From Reticulitermes speratus (Eukaryota; Arthropoda; Insecta; Blattodea; Rhinotermitidae), in NCBI GenBank assembly GCA_021186555.1, contig JAJKFL010000330.1, positions 32,159,944 to 32,223,943 on the forward strand: 64,000 nucleotides of DNA, given 5' to 3'. The notes under the pieces were generated by a model. It was not told the DNA's origin. It saw nothing but the letters and a program-made list of their open reading frames with translations, and did no database searches. Position 1 is the stretch's first letter; each line of letters begins with the position of its first letter. This document shows, in pieces, positions 43,445-53,384 of the stretch. The position numbers and the translations under genes are program-made.

Positions 43445-43703
43445 GCCGATCCGAGTGGCCGAGCGGTCTAAGGCGTGGGTCTGCGGCCGCTCGTTTACTG
43501 GGATTGCGGGTTCGAATCCCGCCGGGGGCATAGATGTCTGTCTGTTGTGAGTGTTGTGTGTTGTTAGGTAGAGGTCTCTGCGTCGGGCTGATCCCTCGTC
43601 CAGAGGAGTCCTACCGAGTGTGGTGTGTGTAAATGTGATCGTGAAGCCTCGAAAAATGAGGCGGCCTAGGCCCCCAAGGGGCTGTCGAGCCTTTGGATAA
43701 AAA
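43445..43703 (+). mobile_element. SINE-D, full length, 12-13 bp target duplication
   Basis: A box GTGGCCGAGCGGTCTAAGGC, B box GGTTCGAATCC, body TGTCTGTCTGTTGTGAGTG, 3' end GGGGCTGTCGAGCC then A run. Flanks AACCCTCCATAT (43433-43444) and AACCCCTCCATAT (43704-43716). Confidence 0.85.
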
Positions 43704-43725
43704 AACCCCTCCATATCTGAAGGCA

Positions 43726-44036
43726 GTCTCCTCCATCCCCAACCTGAGGACGCGCCATGCCACGTTGACAAGGATCGACTTATGGTTGGGAAAGCTGTAG
43801 GAAACAGACCACTTGGAAGACCTAGATGTAGATAGGAGGATCATATTAAATCTGAGCTTCAAGAAATAAGATGGACGGCGTGTAATGGATTTGGAGTTGG
43901 AGGGCTCTTGTGAATGCGGTAATGAACCTTCGGGTTCCATAAAATGAGGAAAATTTCCTGACTGGCTGAAGAACTGTTAGCTTCTCAAGAAGGACTCTGC
44001 TGCATGTAGTTAGTTAGTTAGTTAGTTACGTACTAC
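43726..44036 (+). mobile_element. LINE 3' end with (GTTA)n tail
   Basis: Contains GGAAACAGACCACTTGGAAG (an R-P-L-G-R-P-like basic block after frame change), CTTCAAGAAATAAGATGGAC, TGAACCTTCGGGTTCCATAA, CTGTTAGCTTCTCAAGAAGG, and ends in GTTAGTTAGTTAGTTAG. It is a frame-broken LINE tail related to 51366-51858. Confidence 0.75.
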
Positions 44037-44039
44037 TTA

Positions 44040-44540
44040 ATTCCCCGACTCGTGCAGTCTCGCAAAATCACAGAACTGAATGCAGAGATATTCACGTGTC
44101 ACTCGTACCCTCATCAGCCTGGATATTATACAGGACATAATACAAGTTGGCTTATGAATTGCAATTAATTGTTCGTTCGTTAATTGGTAACTTTCTAAAT
44201 TACATGGACGAATTCCTGACACAACGTACAGAATGACAGCGTATTAAGCCAAACTGTACCACCTAATTGCATGTATTGTACGGCTAATTGGCTTCAAGAG
44301 GTGACACCTCTCTAAAGAACGACCGATCATCCACAGCCAACCTGAAAAGGGCGCGGGTTCGAATTCTGAAGAATTCCGCAAGAAGAGGTCTTTGTTAAAA
44401 CATCGAAACGCAATTTGATTTACGATTATCACTCATTAACAGCAATAGTGAGACTGAGTACATAAAAAAATATTGATTTGGGGGGGGGGGGGGAGGCTCG
44501 ACGCCAAGACGGGAGAGTGATTTGGTGACGCGGACTAAGT
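44040..44540. other. No gene recognised
   Basis: A run of about 14 G near 44480. No supported feature. Confidence 0.5.
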
Positions 44541-44544
44541 ATCA

Positions 44545-44740
44545 AGTGGGTGTGATTTAAGTCTTCTGCCGCGGTGTAAATGAGATCTTCTGGGATGTTA
44601 CGCGGCGTAGATTCGTAGTTAATTACCGACGTTTGTTCTGGGACTGCTTTGCTCTTGAAGATGGTACCCGAAAGGTTGTCCCGAAACGTCGGTGAATACC
44701 AATCTACGCCGCGTAACATCCCAAAAGAGGGAAGATTTCT
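44545..44740 (-). mobile_element. Family 2 foldback unit, minus strand
   Basis: The tail lies at the left (complement of TTACACCGCGGCAGAAG). The arms are GATCTTCTGGGATGTTACGC (44583-44602) and GCGTAACATCCCAAAAGAG (44710-44728). One hammerhead relic CTTGAAGATGGTACCC...GTCCCGAAACGTCGG (44652-44692) remains, and its partner is partly deleted. Confidence 0.65.
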
Positions 44741-44920
44741 GAAGATGTTGTTACAGAATTGACATCATGGTTTAAAATCTACGGATTACAGATTCTAAAA
44801 TCGGTAAAGTTTTAACACGTGTTTATCATGGACACTAATATGTAATTGAAGACTTACGTCGTGGTCGTAATGTTGCTTAAAATCTTCTGGGTTGTTACCC
44901 GGCGTCATTTTCTGGTGTAC

Positions 44921-44963
44921 GACCAACGTTTCGGGATCACTTGTTCCTCCCATCTTCAGGATC
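44921..44963 (-). ncRNA. Minimal hammerhead ribozyme candidate
   Basis: Minus strand: stem I GATC/GGTC, core CTGAAGA, extra T, stem II GGGA...TCCC, GAA, palindromic ACGT as stem III, T at the cleavage position. With only ACGT, stem III has no loop in cis, so a dimer would be required. Confidence 0.6.
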
Positions 44964-45106
44964 TTAGGATAAAGGATGCCAGGAGGTAAGGAACATATGT
45001 TTATATAGGAGTAGGGTCCAATGGGTAGTAATGAATGGACGAGCCAATCAGGACCCTACTCCTATATAAACACATGTTCCTTACCTCCTGGTATCCTTTT
45101 TTCCTA

Positions 45107-45150
45107 AGATCCTGAAGATGGGACAAACAAGTGATCCCGAAACGTTGGTC
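45107..45150 (+). ncRNA. Minimal hammerhead ribozyme candidate
   Basis: Same architecture as its inverted partner at 44921: GATC, CTGAAGA (45112-45118), T, GGGA...TCCC, GAAACGTTGGTC. The loop of stem II differs from the partner. Confidence 0.6.
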
Positions 45151-45276
45151 ATGCACCAAAAAATGACGCCGGGTAACAACCCAGAAGATTTTAAGCAACA
45201 AGGACCCTAATTGACTAATTCACACCAACAAATGCACAAAGACAAGTTATGTCATTAATTCCTTTATTAAAAGGTT

Positions 45277-45323
45277 ACCCCAATACGTATTTCGGCACTT
45301 CTACATTGCCATCATCAGGGGAT
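45277..45323 (-). ncRNA. Hammerhead ribozyme candidate, fully intact
   Basis: Minus strand: stem I ATCCC/GGGGT (five pairs, one G-U), core CTGATGA, extra T, stem II GGCA/TGCC, GAA, stem III ATACGTAT (palindromic, three pairs and a two-base loop in cis), T at the cleavage position. Best-formed stem III in the window. Confidence 0.75.
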
Positions 45324-45358
45324 CGTTGGAGTTTGTACATAGACCGATGTTCTTTAAA

Positions 45359-45929
45359 TACAGGGCATACACAAAAGAATGGTGCGGTTTCAAAAGTGGA
45401 TAAAAAATTTATGTCTCACATTACACGGGCACAACATACACCGTCAGCGGCGGCAACTGTCCAAGTTTCTCATGCGCTACCAGCAGTTCGCTTCTCATGC
45501 TTACTGCGTGGCCAGTTTAGGGGAAATGCGCTGGATCGGACGTGCTGCTGCAAATGGAGACAAGAACCTTCTCCCTTGGCCACCCCGTTCGCCAGATCTT
45601 ACACCGTGCGATTTCTTTCTTTGGGGGTTCGTTAAAGACAGCGTTTATGTACCACCATTGCCCACGTCCATCCATGAAATTCGTGATCGGATAACGCATG
45701 CACTGCAGGCCATTACAGCGGACATGCTACACCGGGTCTGGGATGAGTTTGATTACCGTGTGGATGTGTGTCGTGTGACCCAGGGTGCACACATTGAAGG
45801 ATTGTAATTATCAAATGACAAACTTGGACAGTTGCCGCCGCTGACGGTGTATGTTGTGCCCGTGTAAGGTGAGAAATACATTTTTTATTCACTTTTGATA
45901 CCGCACCATTCTTTTGTGTATGCCCTGTA
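45359..45929 (+). mobile_element. Tc1/mariner-type element with long TIRs, AAAAGAATGGTGCGG family
   Basis: 571 bp bounded by TA. The TIRs are about 116 bp (45359-45475 and 45812-45929): TACAGGGCATACACAAAAG, GAATGGTGCGG, ACATACACCGTCAGCGGCGG, AACTGTCCAAGTTT. The centre holds the C-terminal part of a DDE transposase. It is an internal deletion product and the longest member of the family in the window; two MITEs of about 81 bp share its ends. Confidence 0.9.
45530..45807 (+). pseudogene. DDE transposase C-terminal remnant
   Basis: The frame from about 45528 reads RWIGRAAANGDKNLLPWPPR, then SPDLTPCDFFLWGFVKDSVY with the third catalytic Asp in TPCD. It goes on through LHRVWDEFDYRVDVCRVTQG to the stop at 45805-45807. 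The first two catalytic blocks and the DNA-binding domain are deleted. Codons upstream of 45528 come from the TIR. It is related to the remnant at 755-1469 through the RWIGR and PWPPRSPDLT blocks. Confidence 0.8.
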
Positions 45930-45940
45930 CATAAAAAACG

Positions 45941-45987
45941 ATCCCCTGATGATGGCATTGTAGAAGTGTCGAAATACGTATTGGGGT
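45941..45987 (+). ncRNA. Hammerhead ribozyme candidate, fully intact
   Basis: Stem I ATCCC/GGGGT, core CTGATGA (45946-45952), extra T, stem II GGCA with TGTC (one G-U pair), GAA, stem III ATACGTAT, T at the cleavage position. Mirror partner of 45277. Confidence 0.75.
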
Positions 45988-46099
45988 AATCTTTTAATAA
46001 AGAAATTAATGACATAACTTGTCTTTGTGCATTTGTTGGTGTGAGTTAGTCAATTATACAAAATGCACGGTGAATATAACGTGAAATCAAGGACCCTAA

Positions 46100-46374
46100 T
46101 GTTTTAAAAATTCTTACAACATGAAATTAGTAACCAAACCTGAAGTCAAGACTAGTTCTTCCGATCCTTTACGGTTAGTGTGCCAGTAACAAAACAGAAA
46201 CCCAATACAACAGCCACTGCGACCCTGTTCAGAACATTCTTTGATGTACAAACGACAAGTAAACTCACAAAGCGGGTGTTGTGCTCTCTAAAACGGAGCT
46301 GAGCGCTCAATCCCGCACGCCTGATTACTAAGGGCTACTTCATTCATTCGAAGCTAAAATAGACACCCTCATTA
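46100..46374. other. No gene recognised
   Basis: No supported feature. Confidence 0.5.
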
Positions 46375-46455
46375 TACAGGACGTTCCACTGAAAACCCGC
46401 CCGCATGTACGGCGAAATTAAGAAAGCGGGCAGGTTTTAAGTGGAACGCCCTGTA
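46375..46455. mobile_element. TA-target MITE, GTTCCACTTAAAA family
   Basis: 81 bp; ends TACAGGACGTTCCACTGAAAA and TTTTAAGTGGAACGCCCTGTA. The inner part (CCCGCCCGC...GCGGGCAGG) also pairs. Same family as 19837-19918. Confidence 0.8.
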
Positions 46456-46849
46456 TAACTTGCTCGGTTTTTGACTTTAAGCTGCTGTGTGTGGAACTAC
46501 GACAGGATCAGTACCCCGGCATCTGTTCTCAAATTCAATGATTCGAAGTTAGAAACATGAGAACAGGAAACGGGGGTGGCTGTCTCGTTCAAACAAGCTT
46601 CAGCATTCGAAACAGTTTCATATTTCATACAGCTGTGTTTAGCAAATCCCAGACTTGTAAATTAAACAACAATTCAGACAATGTTTTACAAACTTTCTTT
46701 GCTACTGGGCCCCTTTATTTACCAAACAATTGGACCGATCCACACACCTATAAAACCCACACCTTAGAGATTAAATGTACTGAAACACGTTGATATTAAC
46801 ATGAAATCAAAGAAAACTTTAACCGAAAATATGTCGAGTTCCACCCAGT
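46456..46849. other. No gene recognised
   Basis: The frame at 46557-46793 has no motif. Nothing assigned. Confidence 0.45.
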
Positions 46850-46975
46850 CTCAACCTCGACACTAGATGGAGGTGAGGGCCAGTTTCACGTTGCGGCCGC
46901 TTTACCTCAGAAAAAGAACCGCGGTACCCATTTAATAGGAGGTTGGGTGGGCCCCAGGGCCGGTCTGGACGATTT
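46850..46975 (-). mobile_element. SINE-A, central fragment
   Basis: The complement keeps GTCCAGACCGGCCCTGGGGC, GGTACCGCGGTTC, AAGCGGCCGCAACGTGAAAC, CATCTAGTGTCGAGGTTGAG. Both ends are missing. Confidence 0.7.
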
Positions 46976-46984
46976 GTAGAAGGG

Positions 46985-47285
46985 GACAATCTTTGTTAGC
47001 GTGATCAAGTCAAGGTAGATGAAATGGGTAGGGCATGTGGCACGCATGGGGAAGAAGAAAAATGCATATAGGGATTTTATTGGAAAACTCGGAGGAAAGA
47101 GACCACTTAGAAGGCACAGAAATATATATGAGTATAACATTAATATGGAAATTACAGAAATAGGATGGGAAGGAGAGAACTGGATTTATCTGGCTCATGA
47201 TAGGGGAAAGTGAAGGGTTGCAGTAAATACGGTAATAAACATTTGGGGTTTATGACATGGGAGGATATTCCTGACAAGATGGGCT
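46985..47285 (+). mobile_element. LINE 3' fragment (GTTA-tail family relative)
   Basis: The frame at 47019-47213 reads MKWVGHVARMGKKKNAYRDF, later GKRPLRRHR, GWEGENWIYLAHDRGK. It is the LINE tail pattern W-x-GHVARMG, PLxRxR and DRGK seen also at 51366-51858. Stop at 47211-47213 is earlier than in intact relatives. Confidence 0.75.
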
Positions 47286-47399
47286 GATTAAATTCTGAAG
47301 AGACCTTCTGACAGTGGCGTTAATTGCTTAGTCACTATTTATATAAACCTTCGTATGTTATGTGTGTGTGTTAAGCAAATCACCTTATGCTTAAATACA

Positions 47400-47665
47400 A
47401 AGCTAAAGCAATCCCATTACAGGCCCTTAGGATTCCAGGAGGTTGAGGCTCCCAGAATTTCTACACAATCGGCACATGAAGGCGGTAAGGTTTTCAACCC
47501 TACGCACCGGCCGCTTTTACCCTCCAGGAAATATCGCTGGTACTCCTTTCTGTTAGAGGCTGAGTCGACCCCAGGGCCATAGTGCGGCCGGAAGGATTAT
47601 GTCAATGAAAAATTCCAATGACACCATCGTGAATCGAACCTGCGACTTTCCCGCTTCTAGCGCAG
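47400..47665 (-). mobile_element. SINE-B, minus strand
   Basis: The complement shows GGTCGCAGGTTCGATTCACG-like head, TCATTGACATAATCCTTCCG, TGGCCCTGGGGTCGACTCAG and TGAGCCTCAAC, ending in AATGGGATTGC. Confidence 0.8.
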
Positions 47666-47717
47666 TGCTCTTATGCTTAACTGCTCCCTTTAAACTAAGG
47701 AAAAAATAATATTTTAA

Positions 47718-49756
47718 TTAATTTCAGCCAAACGAACCACATTCTACAAAGCGCAGGTTAATTTCAGCCAAACGAACCACATTCTACAAAGCGCAGGTTA
47801 ATTTCAGCCAAACGAACCACATTCTACAAAGCGCAGGTTAATTTCAGCCAAACGAACCACATTCTACAAAGCGCAGGTTAATTTCAGCCAAACGAACCAC
47901 ATTCTACAAAGCGCAGGTTAATTTCAGCCAAACGAACCACATTCTACAAAGCGCAGGTTAATTTCAGTCAAACGAACCACATTCTACAAAGCGCAGGTTA
48001 ATTTCAGCCAAACGAACCACATTCTACAAAGCGCAGGTTAATTTCAGCCAAACGAACCACATTCTACAAAGCGCAGGTTAATTTCAGCCAAACGAACCAC
48101 ATTCTACAAAGCGCAGGTTAATTTCAGCCAAACGAACCACATTCTACAAAGCGCAGGTTAATTTCAGCCAAACGAACCACATTCTACAAAGCGCAGGTTA
48201 ATTTCAGCCAAACGAACCACATTATAGAAAGCGCAGGTTAATTTCAGCCAAACGAACCACATTCTACAAAGCGCAGGTTAATTTCAGCCAAACGAACCAC
48301 ATTCTACAAAACGCAGGTTAATTTCAGCCAAACGAACCACATTCTACAAAGCGCAGGTTAATTTCAGCCAAACGAACCACATTCTAGAAAGCGCAGGTTA
48401 ATTTCAGCCAAACGAACCACATTCTACAAAGCGCAGGTTAATTTCAGCCAAACGAACCACATTCTAGAAAGCGCAGGTTAATTTCAGCCAAACGAACCAC
48501 ATTCTACAAAGCGCAGGTTAATTTCAGCCAAACGAACCACATTCTACAAAGCGCAGGTTAATTTCAGCCAAACGAACCACATTCTACAAAGCGCAGGTTA
48601 ATTTCAGCCAAACGAACCACATTCTACAAAGCGCAGGTTAATTTCAGCCAAACGAACCACATTCTACAAAGCGCAGGTTAATTTCAGCCAAACGAACCAC
48701 ATTCTACAAAGCGCAGGTTAATTTCAGCCAAACGAACCACATTCTACAGAGCGCAGGTTAATTTCAGCCAAACGAACCACATTCTACAAAGCGCAGGTTA
48801 ATTTCAGTCAAACGAACCACATTCTACAAAGCGCAGGTTAATTTCAGCCAAACGAACCACATTCTACAAAGCGCAGGTTAATTTCAGCCAAACGAACCAC
48901 ATTCTACAAAGCGCAGGTTAATTTCAGCCAAACGAACCACATTCTACAAACGCAGGTTAATTTCAGCCAAACGAACCACATTCTACAAAGCGCAGGTTAA
49001 TTTCAGCCAAACGAACCACATTCTACAAAGCGCAGGTTAATTTCAGCCAAACGAACCACATTCTACAAAGCGCAGGTTAATTTCAGCCAAACGAACCACA
49101 TTCTACAAAGCGCAGGTTAATTTCAGCCAAACGAACCACATTCTACAAAGCGCAGGTTAATTTCAGCCAAACGAACCACATTCTACAAAGTGCAGGTTAA
49201 TTTCAGCCAAACGAACCACATTATAGAAAGCGCAGGTTAATTTCAGCCAAACGAACCACATTCTACAAAGCGCAGGTTAATTTCAGCCAAACGAACCACA
49301 TTCTACAAAGCGCAGGTTAATTTCAGCCAAACGAACCACATTCTACAAAGCGCAGGTTAATTTCAGCCAAACGAACCACATTCTACAAAGTGCAGGTTAA
49401 TTTCAGCCAAACGAACCACATTATAGAAAGCGCAGGTTAATTTCAGCCAAACGAACCACATTCTACAAAGCGCAGGTTAATTTCAGTCAAACGAACCACA
49501 TTCTACAAAGCGCAGGTTAATTTCAGCCAAACGAACCACATTCTACAAAGCGCAGGTTAATTTCAGCCAAACGAACCACATTCTACAAAGCGCAGGTTAA
49601 TTTCAGCCAAACGAACCACATTCTACAAAGCGCAGGTTAATTTCAGCCAAACGAACCACATTCTACAAAGCGCAGGTTAATTTCAGCCAAACGAACCACA
49701 TTCTACAAAGCGCAGGTTAATTTCAGCCAAACGAACCACATTCTACAAAGCGCAGG
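47718..49756 (+). repeat. 40-bp minisatellite, 51 copies
   Basis: The unit TTAATTTCAGCCAAACGAAC plus CACATTCTACAAAGCGCAGG is repeated 51 times with one single-base deletion (near 48950), giving 2039 bp. Variants are few: TCAGTC, TCTAGAAA, TTATAGAAA, AGTGCAGG. The pair AGTGCAGG then TTATAGAAA occurs twice, 200 bp (five units) apart (about 49190 and 49390), showing recent block duplication. Non-coding. Confidence 0.97.
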
Positions 49757-50165
49757 CACCTGGGTATGTTTATGAGTTCAATATACAGCTGGCGGACGAA
49801 TTGGTACATTTTTCTCAATTCCTCCCTTTACTCTCAGAATGACGGCACCAATCACCCTCTGTCTAAGCATTACGGCTACACTCAAAGTCAATCTGACCCT
49901 TCCCTCTAATACTCTGTCAGTTGGCGATCTCCTTGGAAGGCCGCGACATCTGTTAAAGGAAAGACATCATTCGTTGTTTATAAAGACTTCTTCTCTCGGA
50001 TTGTGCTTCATTTCGAAGTACGCAAGACGGATCGTTATATGTCAAAGTGACAAAGAGAGACGGCTCGATGTTCTGTCGCACATTTCGATCGGCCTCTAAC
50101 AATTGTCTGCCGACAAAACAAACTAAAACTACATTTAAACATCGGTTGGTTATGTCAGTGAAACG
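49757..50165. other. No gene recognised
   Basis: The frame at 49839-50099 has no motif I recognise. Confidence 0.45.
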
Positions 50166-50167
50166 AG

Positions 50168-50415
50168 ATATATCATATGGTATAGCGGTCTGGGCTACCG
50201 AGGAATCAGGGTTCGAATGCCGGCAAGGGTATCAGATTTTTCTCCAATCCAGATCGTCCAGAACGATTCTGGGGCTCACACAGCCTCCTATGCAAGGTTT
50301 TCTTTCCCAGTGAGCCGAGCTGCCGGGACTTAAAGTTGACCACCTCCATCTAGCGTCGAGGTTAAGAATAAGTGGAGCTATACCTCCACTCCTTATGACT
50401 CTATGGAGTGACGCT
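50168..50415 (+). mobile_element. SINE-A copy
   Basis: TATGGTATAGCGGTCTGGG, GGGTTCGAATGCCGG (B box), CAGATCGTCCAGAACGATTC, GGACTTAAAGTTGACCACC, GCGTCGAGGTTAAGAATAAG, TGGAGCTATACCTCCACTCC. Confidence 0.75.
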
Positions 50416-51355
50416 TAATTAAGCATATGGACAACTTTATCTTCTCTGTGTTAACATGAAAGCACGCTCGCACACGCACAAACACACTATACGCCATTCT
50501 TCTGCGTTCCATCAGTTAAAAGTTAAAATTGTAACATAAAGTGGAATAATATTAAAATGTGTATTGTGTGTTATTTTAACTCAAGTTGATGTCCTGTTAC
50601 GTCACTCTCGCCTGCGAAATTTTACACACACGCAGGGTACGAGCATTGGTGCGTTACGCACTGTACATTTGATAGAACCCTACTCTCTTACGTAAATTGT
50701 CCGCTGAATTATGTATTTCAGTCATTACAGTGTACCTAAAATGTAATTATGCAGATGCAGAGAACTTCATTCTTTGACTCGTACATGGCACATCGGTACC
50801 AGATGGTACATACCACACCGCCACATAAACATCTAAAGCCTTTTCCTCACCGTGGCACCAAGGCTTGTACCCCGGCGTAGAAGAAAACAATATCAAGTGT
50901 CTGTAGTCAGGAGGTTACATCTTGCTTCACGTCGGGGTCTGTTGCAAATCGTTTGCTAGTCAGTGGCGTCTTAACGGGTCCAAAGAGATGGCCATCACGC
51001 GGGCGGCGTAACCAGTCACAGTCCGGTTAGCAATATGGGGCCCACCTATTTCCCCCTTTTTAGACCACCACCTGACACAAAACTACAGTTTGTAAACCCC
51101 CCCCCCTGCTACTCCACCGCGCGCATGGTAGGTCGGCTGAGTGGGCTACATTAATACGAAAAATGAGCCGATAATAAGTGGCAACCGACAGTTGTCAGAT
51201 AAAATAATGACCTTATCTGAGTGCCTGTAAGTGCCACTGAATTCAAATTTGAGTCTTTGAACAGCTAACAGATTATGCTTTGTCACTGGAATCAAAATAT
51301 TTCGTCCGGCCCCCCACATATATAACAAATTAACAACTAACTAATTAATTTACAC
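50416..51355. other. No gene recognised
   Basis: About 0.9 kb without an assignable feature apart from a C run near 51098. Confidence 0.5.
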
Positions 51356-51365
51356 GGAGCAGAGT

Positions 51366-51858
51366 CCTTGAGCGGAACATAGGCTGAGGGTGTTCGAGAA
51401 TAGGGTGCTGAGGGGGATAATTGGGCCTACGAGGGACGGGGTAACAGGGGAGTGGAGAAGACTACATAACGAGGAACTTAATGATCTGTACTCATCACCA
51501 AATATTATTCGGGTAATCAAATCGAGAAGAATGAGGTGGGCGGGGCATGTAGCATGTATGGGTGAGGGGAGAGGTGCATAGAGGATTTTGGTGGGGAGAC
51601 CTGAGGGAAGGAGACCACTTGGAAGACCCAGGCGTAGATGAGAGGATAATATTAAAATTGATCTTCAAGAAGTAGGATGGGGGGCGTGGACTGGATTGAT
51701 ATGGCTCAGGATAGGGACAGGTGGCGGGCTCTTGTGAGTGCGGTAATGAACCTTCGGGTTCCATAAAACGCGGGGAATTTCTTGACTAGCTGACGACCTG
51801 TTAGCTTCTCAAGAAGGACTGTGCTCAATGGAGTTTGTTAGTTAGTTAGTTAGTTAGA
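51366..51858 (+). mobile_element. LINE 3' fragment with (GTTA)n tail
   Basis: The open frame 51390-51581 reads [40 protein letters not shown] and [13 protein letters not shown]. After a stop, [15 protein letters not shown] and [12 protein letters not shown] follow in the same frame, then frame-shifted sequence. The 3' UTR contains TGAACCTTCGGGTTCCATAA and CTTCTCAAGAAGG, ending in (GTTA)n at about 51836-51858. It is the C-terminal region of an insect LINE (jockey/I-like by pattern, inferred), inactive. Confidence 0.8.
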
Positions 51859-51861
51859 GTC

Positions 51862-51955
51862 CTTGAGCAGCTAATACATAGTTCCTCAGCTAGTCAATAA
51901 ACATCCACCACTTCATGGAACCCGAAGGTTCATCACCGCGTTCACGAGGGCACAC
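51862..51955 (-). mobile_element. LINE 3' end (GTTA-tail family), tail-to-tail with the previous copy
   Basis: Complement of the same 3' UTR: CTTCATGGAACCCGAAGGTT, CAGCTAGTCAATAAACATCC, CTTGAGCAGC. The two LINE ends meet at the (GTTA)n tract. Confidence 0.65.
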
Positions 51956-51959
51956 ACAT

Positions 51960-52650
51960 GGATTTTGTATCATGTGGCCCACTATCGACATACCTTCTTA
52001 AGCTATAGCGAAAACAAAGGAAGACAACCGTGGACTAACAGCTACTATTCTGGGCGACATTTATTGGCATACACATGACACGAGTCAGCCAAAAGGTAAC
52101 CTCAAAGCATGTGTAAGAAGTCTCAAAATCAACCGAACGTATAACCCGTAACGAACCTGCTGACATTTTCGGTGCTTATTTTCTCACCACAGCCTATACG
52201 TCAGCGTTTCTGAAACAAGTCTCAGACATCCAGATCACGTGACATGTCGAAGATGGAAGGCGGTTGTTGCCAGGAGTACAGAGAACTGTTTCATGTTTTA
52301 TATGTAATAAATATAGCTTTGTACTCGGATATAATAGTCCTTTTATGGAATTCTATGTTGTTCTGTAAGCCTGCAAAGCACTAAGTAGAAACATGGGCAC
52401 GACTGGCTAGATTAGGTTACGTCAGCCAGTACTCAGTCCGTGCTCAGAATGGCATCTTTATGAGTTTCCTGTTGTGCTCTGGCCGACATTTTTTGAATCT
52501 AATAAGAATGGTATGAGTTATAAGTAATACATTTAAAAAACACAACTAACTACATTTGATTTTCACACTATAATATATACATATGCCGTGAAAGTTTCCA
52601 AATGATTTTATCACACCTACCTTATTCTAAATTTAAAAACTGGTTTCTGA
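51960..52650. other. No gene recognised
   Basis: No supported feature. Confidence 0.5.
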
Positions 52651-52654
52651 CAGC

Positions 52655-52870
52655 TGTGTTTAAAGGCCATTGGCACAGTCACGCGTAGATGGCAGAATGA
52701 TATTAAAACAGATATTACGAAAATGGGTTAGGAGAATGTTGACTGGATTCAGCTGGATCAGATAATGGACAAGTACTGAGTTGTTATGAACACAAATGTA
52801 AATTTCGGGTTTAAATTGATGACTAACTGAGCAACTGTTAGCTTCTGAAGGACTCTGAGCCATGCGATTG
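52655..52870 (+). mobile_element. LINE 3' fragment (GTTA-tail family), decayed
   Basis: AGATGGCAGAATGATATTAA, ATGGGTTAGGAGAATGTTGA, CTGGATTCAGCTGGATCAGA (the D-W-I-x-L-D-Q pattern), CTGTTAGCTTCTGAAGGAC. No tail repeat remains. Confidence 0.65.
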
Positions 52871-52894
52871 CTTAATTGTCTTATCGTTTATTTA

Positions 52895-53130
52895 ACGATG
52901 CTGTCAGTATGTAAGAATATAAACTGGTGGGATCAGCAGTGATGGGAAAGGAATTGGGAAGGATGTGGTAGGACATGGTCGCGGTCTAGTTTGAGGTGTC
53001 AGTCTGAAAGTTTCCTGGAGAGACTGTAGAAAACCACGAAGAATCTCAGTCAGGGTAGTCAGTGTCCCGGCCGGGGTTCGAACCCAGCACCTCACGCATT
53101 ACCGGTTGAGTCAGCGTGCCGGGTCACTCC
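52895..53130 (-). mobile_element. SINE-H copy (tRNA-derived)
   Basis: The minus strand begins with a tRNA-like head (CCCGGCACGCTGACTCAACC, GTGAGGTGCTGGGTTCGAAC with B box) and a body of CGGGACACTGACTACCCTGA and TCTCTCCAGGAAACTTTCAG. I see this family once. Confidence 0.6.
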
Positions 53131-53384
53131 TCCGTAGGATCAGTCCGCGATTACCACAGACCTCCCTGCACTGCGCCCCTACACACCGACATGCGGGTCA
53201 TGCAAACAGGAGCACCCGCTTTACGTCGCTTTCAATACGCCGCAGACGCATAACGAACACAAAGCGTGTCACTGTGTTTCTGCAGGTGTTGTGGGAAACG
53301 AATGTCGTTTGAGACTTTAAGTTGACATTTACTGACTTGACAGCTGTCGATCTGGCGTCTGTCAGTCGGGGTTTGGTTTTGAAT

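Larger units (their letters stand above)
44872..45200. mobile_element. Foldback unit (family 2-like) with two intact hammerhead cores
   Basis: An almost perfect inverted repeat. The left arm is 44872-45026 (GTTGCTTAAAATCTTCTGGG through the hammerhead to AGGAGTAGGGTCC). The right arm is its inverse at 45052-45200, with a loop of about 33 nt. Both arms keep CTGAAGA, stem II and GAAACGTTGGTC. The tail seen in other units was not recognised. Its right edge is the insertion site of the next element. Confidence 0.75.
45211..46088 (+). mobile_element. Family 1 foldback retroposon, 11-bp target duplication, hosting a Tc1-type element
   Basis: It is flanked by AAGGACCCTAA at 45200-45210 and 46089-46099. 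The left arm starts TTGACTAATTCACACCAACA and reaches a minus-strand hammerhead. The right arm is its inverse, with a plus-strand hammerhead, ending TGGTGTGAGTTAGTCAA. The tail is ACAAAATGCACGGTGAATAT, then ACGTGAAATC. Between the hammerheads lies a Tc1/mariner-type element (45359-45929). Without that insertion the unit would be about 307 bp, close to the 310 bp of the copy at 22543. Confidence 0.85.

Noticed and set aside
44085-44125. Additional minus-strand hammerhead starting CTGATGAGGG
   Set aside because: The expected GAAA after stem II is absent (GAGTGAC), and no stem I return strand is present.
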